Of a stretch of 32,500 bases of DNA, positions 10,788 through 20,142 are shown one piece after another. The number at the start of each line of letters is the position of its first letter. The first letter of the stretch is position 1. This DNA is from Glandiceps talaboti (lineage: Eukaryota; Hemichordata; Enteropneusta; Spengelidae), in contig NC_135555.1 in NCBI RefSeq assembly GCF_964340395.1, forward strand, positions 5,975,001 through 6,007,500, written 5' to 3'. Below the pieces are notes generated by a model. It saw only the letters and a program-made list of their open reading frames with translations. It was not told the DNA's origin and made no database searches. Both the position numbers and the translations under genes were made by a program.

Positions 10788-10872
10788 CCGAGGACGTTTT
10801 GACCCGGGGACGTTTTGGTCATACCCGGGGACGTTTTGACCCGGGGACGTTTTGACCCGGGGACGTTATGAC
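10788..10872. repeat. 16-bp GC-rich repeat array, right arm in inverted orientation (5 copies)
   Basis: The complement of the left-arm unit (CCGGGGACGTTTTGAC) occurs at 10788-10803 (one mismatch), 10804-10816 (partial), 10825-10840, 10841-10856 and 10857-10872 (one mismatch). Outside the array, GGTAACC at 10874-10880 parallels GGTATCC on the left (10316-10322), so the symmetry extends slightly past the units. Confidence 0.95.
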
Positions 10873-10947
10873 TGGTAACCGTTCCCAGCTGCATCGATGC
10901 CTATCCGCTATACTATATACGTCCCTGTATTTGCACAGCCAATTTTG

Positions 10948-11058
10948 AATTATTATTCTATTCAAGGATGGTCATGATATATATAGTGGCATATCTATAA
11001 TATTAGACATTTTTGAATACTATAATATACTATAATAAAGTGACTGTGGGTATTACCT
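10948..11058. mobile_element. Degenerate second copy of the 8989-9250 foldback element
   Basis: It begins with TTCTATTCAAGGATGGTCAT, as in the left arm of the larger element. It ends with AAAGTGACTGTGGGTA, which resembles the complement of that arm's outer end, with a TTTTTGAATA segment between. Internal sequence is shortened and diverged. It sits 5' of the PM20D2 start codon. Confidence 0.55.
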
Positions 11059-11245
11059 ACTTTATGCTTGTTTTTGTTTTTCTTCAGGTAATTTACAAAA
11101 CTTCCCCCCCTCTTAATCACAGAATAGATACGAACTCCTGCGGGGATTGAATCTCCGTCATGTCTTTCTGGCGTGAAGCGCATACCCAAGAAAAACAAGT
11201 ACAGGAACGATTGAAAGATAGTCGTTGAGGGCGATATCCAACAAC

Positions 11246-13664
11246 ATGGATTCAAGTATCGAACCGGTTTGTGCGGCAATCGACCAACAACAACAGAATC
11301 TTTACGACCTTAATCGCGAAATCTGGACCAACCCTGAATTAGGATTGAAAGAACACCATGCCCATCGTATTTTGACCAAATATCTCAAAGAACAAGGCTT
11401 CAATGTGGAAGAAAAATTTCTTCAGGAGACCGGGTTCCGAGCAACGTACACGTCGACAAGTAGTGGTGGTGGTGACGACTTTCAAGGTCCTCACGTCTGC
11501 ATCTTATGTGAGTATGATGCCCTACCAGAACTTGGCCATGCGTCTGGACATAACTTGATTGCAGAAGCAGGAGTGGCTGCAGGCCTGGGTATCAAAACAG
11601 CTCTGGAGAGAATTGGTAAACAGGTCGGAAAGGTATGCATAACAAATACCAATATACTTTTACCTGTAGCCAAGAGTCAGTGATAGTACAGACAATAGGA
11701 TCGATAGACTCATTTACATTCGCAAATGAAAAGAAAGTTTGTGAAATGAAAGTGTATTATTGTATTCATTTGGTAAACATTTAAAATCTGCTATTCCACC
11801 TGATTATTGTTGATGATAGCAATCTAGAGAATGCAGTTTTGTTGTAATATTATTAAGGAAATTGCTTATAAAGAGAGAGAAAAATAACATTCATAAATTT
11901 ATGACAGTGTCTTTGTGACTTAATACTTAACATTTAACATTTATTTATTTTGTATAGCACCCTTTCTATTATAAAACAAATATTCAAAAGTGCTGAACAA
12001 TAACAATTAAAAATACTTAACTTATTAACATGTGATTTGTATTACTTCCCTTTTATATTGTTGAAAAATCTGAAAACATAATAATAAAATGTACAGTACA
12101 GTACTGATTAAGATAAATTGACTTAGACCTTTGGATTAGTTTTTCATCTTTTAAGGTTTATTGTCAGTGTCTTGTGGCAGTTGTATTTCATTTGTTATTT
12201 TTAATGAAACAATTTTTTGGTGTTTTTTTTTATTATCAGGTAACAATTCTTGGTACCCCAGATCAAGAGGGTAACGGTTGTAAAGTTGAAGCAATCAGTC
12301 GACGTGTCTTTCAAGATGTTGACTTTGCTATGATGGTACAACCGTATAAATTAAACATTGTCAAACCCAAGATGCTGACCATAATGAGATTGATTCTGAA
12401 GTACTCTGGTAAAGCAGCACATGCCTGTGCCCAACCCTGGGAAGGTAGAAATGCTTTAGATGCTGCAGTGTTGTGTTATAATAATATATCGGCATTACGA
12501 CAGCAGTTTAAGTCATCTATGAGGATACATGGTAAGTAAATATATATGTATACAGTGTTCTCTCCATTGTAGAGAAAGAACGGTGCTATAACACAGTCCT
12601 TGTCACCCAGACCATGATGTTTGCAGAGGTTTCTGCTGTGAAAAGTGTTCTATCGTCTTTGAGCTTCAGTAATCTTTGAATGACAATATATAGTACTTTC
12701 ACGTGAAGAGAAATGGTTGATCCCAATGCCCATGTGTAGTTCCAAGCTATATTTTGGTTTGATCTGTTCTCTTGTCCCGATTCACTTCTCTTTCTCTCCC
12801 TTGTTGCTCACTAAAGCCATGGTAAAATGCAGCTGTCATCCAAGTCACTTGTGCATGTGTCAGCCTCTTGATTGTAAGCACCCCAAAACATATGCACTTT
12901 CACACCTGGAAACTGAAACAAATCAAAGTTGCTTTGCACAGAATATCAACATGTGTCATGATAAAATTCCCTTTGCTCCTCCAATTTATTCATTGAATAA
13001 TGATTAGAGAATTTTAGATGTAATTTCCTTGAGTTCCTTACTTCGTATTCTAATGAACTGACTTTCTTGTTTAGGTATTATCACCAAAGGTGGAGTCAAA
13101 CCTAACATCATACCTGATGAAGCAGAGATGAAGTTTTACTTGAGAGCCAATGACCACCAGGATATGATGATTCTCCAACAGAAAGCTGATGCAGCCTTCG
13201 TCGCAGCAGGCAAAGCCACAGGTTGCGAGTTAGAATGGCAGTTTTCAGAGACACCATACTCTAATCTATATAGCAACGATAATCTAGCGTCATTATACCA
13301 AAAACATGCCGAGAGTTTAGGAATGGTATTTGAAAATGATTTAGCTGAACTCTCCTTACCAGTGGGATCTACAGACATGGGGAATGTGTCCCACGTTGTA
13401 GCCAGCATTCTACCAACATTCACTATATGTCCTGGGTCTGGTAGTAATGGTCCACACTATGGTCAAGCCATTGTCAACCACACTGCTGAGTTCACAGAAG
13501 CTGCTGGTACCGAGTTTGCCCATCACTGTGCCATCAATGCTGGGAAAGCCATGGCACTCACAGCTGTAGAGGTCATGACCTCAGCTGACTTGCTCGGACA
13601 AGTGAAAGAAGAGTTTGAGGAAGAGGTACAAAGTACAGCTGCTGCCGTGACAACATGGCATTGA
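11246..13664 (+). CDS. PM20D2: PM20D2-type M20 peptidase homologue, likely catalytically impaired
   Basis: PM20D2 (M20D/ACY1L2 group) hydrolyses dipeptides such as beta-alanyl-lysine and is viewed as a metabolite-repair enzyme. Exons: 11246-11632, 12240-12531, 13075-13664; 1269 nt, 422 aa (human about 436). Borders are GT-AG and phases agree. The start ATG lies in ACAACATGG. Conserved features include NPELGLKEH (29-37), CEYDALPELGHASGHNLIAE (88-107), GTPDQEGNGCK (134-144), GKAAHA..PWEGRNALDAA (about 186-204, dimerisation/lid domain), GGVKPNIIP, GSTDMGNVS and NHTAEFTEAAG (361-371). What is odd: the metal-ligand Cys expected in GHACGHN is Ser100, the catalytic Glu expected in PAEE is Gln138 (the adjacent Glu139 remains), and the metal-ligand His expected in AHP is Gln163. 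His102 and His362 remain. Family identity is secure; loss of activity is inferred. Confidence 0.94.
11633..13074 (+). other. PM20D2: PM20D2 introns 1 and 2
   Basis: Intron 1 is 11633-12239 and intron 2 is 12532-13074; both have GT-AG ends and T-rich acceptors, and exon 2 (12240-12531) lies between them. I see no gene, RNA or clear repeat in either. The open frame at 12717-13007 is intronic and resembles nothing I know. Confidence 0.8.
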
Positions 13665-13788
13665 TTATGGCAACTGGTATCGCACAGAATGGGTGAAAGC
13701 CCTACAAGAGAAAATCTGCCACTGAGAACTCATTCATGTTGTCAAAATGAAGATTATCTTCACATGTTCATGTAAGGACTTAAATATG

Positions 13789-13794
13789 ATTAAA
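13789..13794 (+). terminator. Candidate PM20D2 poly(A) signal (ATTAAA)
   Basis: An ATTAAA hexamer lies 125 nt past the stop codon. A canonical AATAAA occurs at 14249-14254 as an alternative distal site. Both are common by chance in AT-rich sequence. Confidence 0.3.
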
Positions 13795-15984
13795 AAAGTA
13801 CTATGTTTGGGGAAAAATTTAGATTTCTTGTTTTGAATTCAGTGTCACGGTTATTATATCAACCTAATTTATACATTTCCGTTCTCACAAGCCAAAGTAT
13901 ATTTTTCTGCTCACGTAATAACGAAAACCTCTTTGGGTGTGTCTTAGATATTGCTGTAAAGAGGCATGTGGTTCACAACAATGTACACTTCTTGTAAGCT
14001 TTGGTGCTATAGACATATTATTGACTTTCTTCAAACACCAGTGAATATTAAACATGACACTGGTAACAATACTAGTAAGTTAGTCTTTCAAATTCAAATG
14101 CCTGTGTTTATATTATAACACTTGGCAGACAGGACATACAAATACTATAATTTGGGCTATAAAACAAACTAATATGTGATGAAAAGTTACGATCTTACTC
14201 TAACATAAGATATTATGAATATTAGTAATATAGCTAACTTTTTGCCACAATAAAAATGAAATCCTCAACAGACATCCAGGTGCTATGTACAAATGTAGTC
14301 ACCCATAACTGGTAACCGTTTTTGACAAATTTGGTGTGAGTACAGCAAGTGTTTTCAAAGGACAGAGGTTCTCCCTGTCTATGTAAATTGTTTGCAATAA
14401 ATGAACACAAGATGAGGGGCAAGGTGAGACAACCTACATAGCTTATGAACTTAGTAGTTTGTGATCTCACAACTGACTTTCTGTTCATGCCTACTGTATA
14501 CTAGTCAACCAACAAATGAGGCTGACACTCGACTGGCTAAAACCAATACAACTTTCTCAGGTGTTACATACTTTTATATTTTTGAGAAAAAATTTGGGTA
14601 CCTGATAAATATGAAAAGACGTTATACATACATTTAATGACTGTCATGGACGAACAAACAAGGTTGATATAGTCCGCTGGTACTTACCAGTAAAATTTTC
14701 TCAGGTGTCACAAATTTTCATATCTTTTGTGGAAATATTTTGGAGTAGAAATTATGAATACTAGACTTAAAATATAAAATGACATGTATGTATCATATAC
14801 ACTCTGTATAAAGATATCTTTTTTTGATTATTTTCATTTTTAGAAACTTACCCCGTACTAACTTACAGGGTTGACTTACACAGGATTTACAATTTATTCA
14901 TATGATAAAAAGTACTCTAAGGTCTCGTCATTGGATATTTTTTTGTATATTTCAATTTTTCAAACTGTTTAATTAATATGTACTTGACAGAATTAGGGAT
15001 CTTAGTGCCCTTGATAGAATGCAATAAATGACGAACAGTGAAACCAGAGATAATAATGTTGTGTGTTTTTATTGAAATCTTTGGTAATGTGAAATATATT
15101 ACACTACATTTCTAAGTTCTCTTAAAATGAAGTAACCTTTTGTTAGTTGATATTTTGTAATTTCATAAGAAAATTTTCATGAGTTTACTAACTTGAGCAT
15201 ATTTTCTTTTTCCTAATTAGCAAACTAACACAACCCTCCCTTGTCTGTTTATGGCGCTTACTGTATATTCTGTTCAATCTCTCTAAGCACCATAAACTAA
15301 CTCAACCCTTTTGTGCCACTAAAGGGAAGTATACTTTGTGAATTCACTATGTTTGATAAACTTGGATGTTAAATAAGATAAAATGTGTTGTCTCGTTCAC
15401 TTTCACTTAGCAGTACAGAGATGGCATCTATCAGAACCTAGGCTGAAGCGACATACTGGCCTTGCTTTACAACTTCTGTTAACAGTTGTTATTGTTATAC
15501 AATTACAGTAACCATAGAAACAATGTATACCTCCCCTTTATGGTTTAACAAACAAAGCCATTAACAAAAGATCAGCTGTATGTTTTGATATGCCCCCTCC
15601 CCACCCCACAATTTGTTCAGTTGTAGTATGTTGTGATAGTAAAAAGATTTGGATGGCCTCATGTTCATCACTGTCATGTTATACACTAAACATTGCATTT
15701 TCTACCTCCTGCCCCACTCTCTGCCCCTCCCCCGTTTTGTTCAATTGCAATATGATGAAACAATGAAAAGACTATATTTAACAAACTCATGCAAAGATAA
15801 GAAAAAATACAACAGATTTAGACTGCATCTCTCTAATATAAATTTTATTTTCATTTTATTTACAAGCAAATTTACTGTAATATTTGATAATATTTATAAC
15901 TTCTTTGAAATAAGTAATCACCTGCATATTGGCTAGCATCCATGTAAACTTACTGCAGTATTAGAAAGTGAAATAGCACATTAG

Positions 15985-16266
15985 CTAGGCACAGAGACTT
16001 GGCTATCTGTCTCAATATACTGGTGAATAACAAAGTCAAGCCAGACATATAACTCTTTGGGTTAAAAGTAGGCACAGAGACTATTTGAACATACTGGCTC
16101 ATGGTGAAGCCAGACAGCCAACAGATAGCAAAGTGTCTGAGCTGAAGGTAAGGTAAGTAGACACATAGACTTGGCTATCTGTCTCAACATACTGGCTTAT
16201 GGTGAACAATATTGTCAAGCCAGAGAGCTGACAGACAGAAAAGTCTTTGGGCTGAAGGTACACGGT
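15985..16266. repeat. Three diverged copies of a 83-105 bp tandem unit
   Basis: Shared landmarks recur in order in each copy: GGCACAGAGACT or its variant GACACATAGACT, GGCTATCTGTCTCAA, ATACTGG, GTCAAGCCAGA, and a CTTTGGG/CTGAGC..AAGGT end. The second copy has lost the GGCTATCTGTCT block. Nothing in it looks coding. Confidence 0.7.
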
Positions 16267-17591
16267 AGCTGGCAAAGTATTGTTTGTACTGGTAGTAGCC
16301 ATATTGAGAACTTATTGCTAATATCAATAAGCCAATAATATCACATGATTTATATTATGTGATGTGATGTGATGTGTGATGTGATGTATTACATTTAGTG
16401 CTGTATTGATATAATGGTTATACCCTGTTTTGTGATATCCTGACAGTGTTAGTGTAGTTATTGTACTTGATATGGTCTGTGGATAGCCATAGTGTATTAT
16501 GTGACATACAGTAATAGAGATATACCATCATATCAAAGGTGACTGTACGTAATATATAGAATGATGTAATGTGATGTGTAGTATTGGACTTTGGCATAAC
16601 TGTCATTTTATGGCGCAATAACATGAGTTGTGATACATAGTATGACAAAATAAAGTACAGAATACAAGACAAAGTGATGCAATAGCATGTTAACTCAATA
16701 CTCGTACTACCCTCACTATGCTACTCCAAATACAAACTAGGTACCTCATGACACCACTCAAATAAATCAACAAATTATGACATTACAACAGTCCTATATA
16801 AAGTATAGAAATAAGAATTACACCAATTTACTAAATATGACAATTACATTCCCTCTACAATTTCATCAAAAACTCTTCACCTTATTGAGTATAAAAATAA
16901 ACAATTCTTTTATAAGTACTTCTATACAGTGTACAGTTGTTTTACATAGAACAATGATTGTATCATAAATTAACATATATTAACATAAATTAACAGCTTG
17001 ATCTCCCAAGCTGATGAATATTTTTGGTTATTTGCATGATAACCTTGAACAGCAAGAAGTTAAGGAACTTAGGAAGCTTGAGAAATCTGCTCACATTACA
17101 TTGCCATGATGAACAGATAACACTTGTTAACTTAAAGTCACTTTAGGTCTGACATTGTGTAAGAAATACACTATAACTTGATCTAAAACAGAAACAAGGT
17201 GCATCAAATGTTTGGGGAGGGGTTGGGGTTCAAAGAGATGTTTAAATTGAGTTGAAAAAATATTCTAAAGTTTTAAACCAATTATTAGAAATGTTGTAAA
17301 TTACAGAACAATTGTAAAAAAATTGTGAAATTTTCATGATTGTAATTTCCCATCACATCAAACTCCATTAGGAATGTTTTTCTAGTTCAGAAGAATAATA
17401 ATAATATATCACCAATTATTTATAATTGAGATACATCCATCAAATAAATAAATAAAAAACCTGTTTCTCAAAAAATATTCTACACTACTAAAAGAAAAAT
17501 CTCTACATTCTGTCACAAGTCAACAACTGTATGTAGGGTAGTAATCAATTGGCACTACTGAATGGCAAGAAACAGAATTTGACATTATTTT

Positions 17592-17649
17592 TTTTTTTCA
17601 TTTATTGTTACCATGGCAAATTTTTTTCATTTATTGTTACCATGGCAAC
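17592..17649. promoter_or_regulatory. Duplicated 29-bp segment with X-box palindromes
   Basis: The segment TTTCATTTATT plus GTTACCATGGCAA is repeated in tandem. The copies at 17607-17620 and 17636-17649 carry GTTACCATGGCAAA and GTTACCATGGCAAC; the second is a perfect match to the RFX X-box consensus (GTNRCC N0-3 RGYAAC). It lies 3.9 kb past PM20D2 and 2.5 kb past DGAT1, with no nearby start codon, so function is unproven. Confidence 0.4.
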
Positions 17650-18292
17650 AATTTGTCATGTGTCACGGAACTTTGCTATTATCCTGAGTACTACAATTGT
17701 GTTCCAAAATAACAAAACTTGTATATATGAAAACCTAATAAATTCTCAGTTTTTATAGGTGTCTGTATTGACAGGGTTGTTTAAGAAACAAGAAAATGTG
17801 ACTGAAATAAGTCATTCCAAAATGAAAACAAACCAAGTCATATGTATGTGGCAATGAAGACCCTTAAACAGCCATTACCAGAGTTGGTATTAATAACCAC
17901 AGTGTGACTCATGAAGGCATGGATATTTCAGTTCATGTTTCAGTTGCTGTACACTGCCTCAAACTCATGTTCTTCTGTATATGTTTAATTGAAATGAAAC
18001 ATTCTGTAGTAAAGCATTGGTTTTAATAGTATAATATTAAGACTAGAAAGTTGGTTATTTAGTAGAAAACCAACTGACCACTTTCATTTATAATGTATAT
18101 ATATATATATATAATTTATTTTAAGTAATTTCATAGTGAAACCCTCATTGGTGTTAAGTTGGTCTTTACTGGTAAAGTATCTCTGCCAGGCAGGGTAAGT
18201 ACTGTACATATTAGGACCCTTGTACAGTTTTCTTCAAATAATTACTTTATGGCACAAGGTCTGCATTAATAATACATTGAAGGAATAATTAT

Positions 18293-18478
18293 GATACACA
18301 CAGTCTAGAGGGTATCCGTGGCGTTGATTCTCCTTCCACGTCTAGAGGAATGAGCAGTCATGAATTAATACAATAGTTGTTCATGAACTGAGTAAACCCC
18401 CAACTGTTAGAATGATTGATTCTCCATGACATGCATGGAGAATCAAAGCCATGGATAGCCTCTACACTACGATACACA
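18293..18478. mobile_element. Hairpin (MITE-like) element, about 186 bp
   Basis: The left arm has TAGAGGGTATCCGTGGC and GTTGATTCTCC (about 18305-18333). The right arm has the complement in reverse: GGAGAATCAA, GCCATGGATAGCCTCTA (18437-18463). Outer ends GATACACAC and GATACACACG are similar in direct orientation. The right side also contains a nested palindrome, ATTCTCCATGACATGCATGGAGAAT (18419-18443, given split in two: ATTCTCCATGAC / ATGCATGGAGAAT). Noncoding. Confidence 0.7.
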
Positions 18479-18835
18479 CGGAATGTCACATTTTACTGTA
18501 CAACCATATATTGCATTGGCTAGCATTGTTGTCATGGCAAATGCCACAAGATTGGTACATTGTCTTGATATTGAATAATTTTTCCAAAAAAAAGTTTGTT
18601 CCATGATTTGAAAATTAAGGTTTCAAAATTATGAGTCAAATAACTCATTTTCTGGTTGCATTGGATTGCGTAATAAATTGAGTTTTTGTTACCATTGAGT
18701 TGATAGTAGTAAGACAAGTTCAAAAGTCAATAAAGTGAAGTTCAGAACAGTTACTATAGTCTAACACTATTATAGTGGCAGTGGCATTTACAAATTAAAA
18801 TAACGTCCATACAACTGATATACGTACTATCACTA

Positions 18836-18952
18836 AGGCAGCCTGAAAGATCAAGTTGTTGTTTCTGCCTTATGTTATATGCTTATGTAATATGTGGGTT
18901 ACGTGAGTGGTTACATGGGCAGACCAACTGAATGGATCTTTCAGGCTATCAC
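18836..18952. repeat. Short inverted pair around a 90-bp loop
   Basis: AGCCTGAAAGATC (from about 18840) recurs as its complement GATCTTTCAGGCT (to about 18947), with CACTA flanks on both sides (CTATCACTAAGG and CTATCACTAGTA). The interior shows only weak complementarity. Confidence 0.55.
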
Positions 18953-19621
18953 TAGTAGAGTCTTAAAGTAAAATTCAAATCAACAGTGTTCATATATAAG
19001 AAGTACAGTAACTATACTGTTTAGGTCAAATTCTGAAATCAAGTTCAAGCCATATATAGTAACCTCTAGAAGTACTGTTGAATGCCATCAAGTCAAATTC
19101 AAAAGATAAGTTTTAGTTCAGAGTATATGTTATTACATATGTACCACTGATTACTTGCACATGTGTACACGCATAATACTTGTACTTGCACTGCAGTGCA
19201 ATACCAAAAAAAATTATTGCATACCTGCATGCAAATGATAGGCAAATGAGGGTACAATTGTTCCTTGCACACAAAATTGCGTGATTGCACAGTGTGAATT
19301 TCACAGAAATTTGCAGCTTCATATAGACATATATGTAACAATAACAATAACAGAAACTCATGCTGCATAAGTGTCACTAGTGTGAGTACTCAGGGATATT
19401 TGCACTTGCGATTGTGGTGTTTTCTGCTACACTTTCACTCGCTATACGTCTGTGAAAGTATGACCAAGAAGAACTGTACTGCAAGCACTCATGCAAATAC
19501 CCTAAGTACACGTACCACACTTGTACTTGTACGATTTGGGGTTCTGTCATGGTATTATTACATGTTTGGACTGGTGTGATTATCAAAAAGTCACATCATA
19601 TCTGACTTATGTTTATAGTAT

Positions 19622-19627
19622 TTTATT
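19622..19627 (-). terminator. Candidate DGAT1 poly(A) signal
   Basis: TTTATT on the plus strand gives AATAAA on the transcript strand, about 515 nt past the DGAT1 stop. It is the nearest canonical hexamer I noticed. Weak evidence. Confidence 0.25.
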
Positions 19628-19799
19628 CTGTACAACACAACTTGGCTTCTACTATGACAGGAATTCAAATACTGTTCACATGATGTATACAGTCCAAACA
19701 ACATGCAGTATGCCTTCATCAGTCTTCACATTGGTTTGTGGAATGGAATGCAGAAAGTCTTCTAGTGTTGCTAATCTCTCCAGATCTGGACACCTCCCT

Positions 19800-20000
19800 C
19801 ATTCAATCTTTACTGCAATGCAGATCATTTCCTAACGCAAACACCTCTCATAAGCATGCTTTACTGTAATGCAGACCACCTTCCAATGCAGACTATTTCC
19901 AATACAGATAGTCCCAATGCACACTGTCCCCAATGCAATGATTTCCTGCAAAGCAGAACCAGCTGTCCACTGTAAAATCTTTACTCCAATGCCATATCTT
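19800..20000. repeat. Degenerate CAATGCAGA-type short repeat, probable DGAT1 3' UTR
   Basis: Variants of CAATGCAGA / CCAATGCAC recur irregularly about every 15-25 bp (for example near 19815, 19868, 19884, 19915, 19932), interspersed with TTTCC/TTTACT. This may be an old eroded minisatellite. Not coding in any frame. Confidence 0.4.
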
Positions 20001-20142
20001 TACCCAGTCTTCCAATACACACAGATTTCAGCAAGCAGTTTTCTCAATCACCATTCTGTAAATGTCCCTGTCAGTAATTTCAGTCAGCAGTGTATAAATT
20101 GTAGTTCACTCTGACTTGCCTTCCTGTCTGTCTGTCAATTGA

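Larger units (their letters stand above)
10112..11245. promoter_or_regulatory. Head-to-head spacer between DTNBP1 and PM20D2
   Basis: The start codons diverge across 1134 bp, so both promoters must lie here unless there are upstream noncoding exons. Sequence near 10255-10400 and 10780-10900 is clearly richer in GC and CpG than the flanks. The spacer holds an inverted 16-bp repeat array, a TG microsatellite and a degenerate foldback copy. I do not see a convincing TATA box positioned for either gene. Confidence 0.55.
13665..20142. other. Tail-to-tail spacer between PM20D2 and DGAT1
   Basis: No coding region is supported in these 6.5 kb; the open frames are short, AT-rich and without recognisable motifs. 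The two ends should hold the 3' UTRs of the converging genes. Contents listed separately: poly(A) candidates, a three-copy diverged repeat (15985-16266), a duplicated X-box motif (17592-17649), a hairpin element (18293-18478) and a short inverted pair (18836-18952). Confidence 0.6.

Noticed and set aside
12717-13007. A 96-codon open frame in PM20D2 intron 2
   Set aside because: Flanked by valid intron borders, no recognisable domain, and the PM20D2 product is already complete without it.
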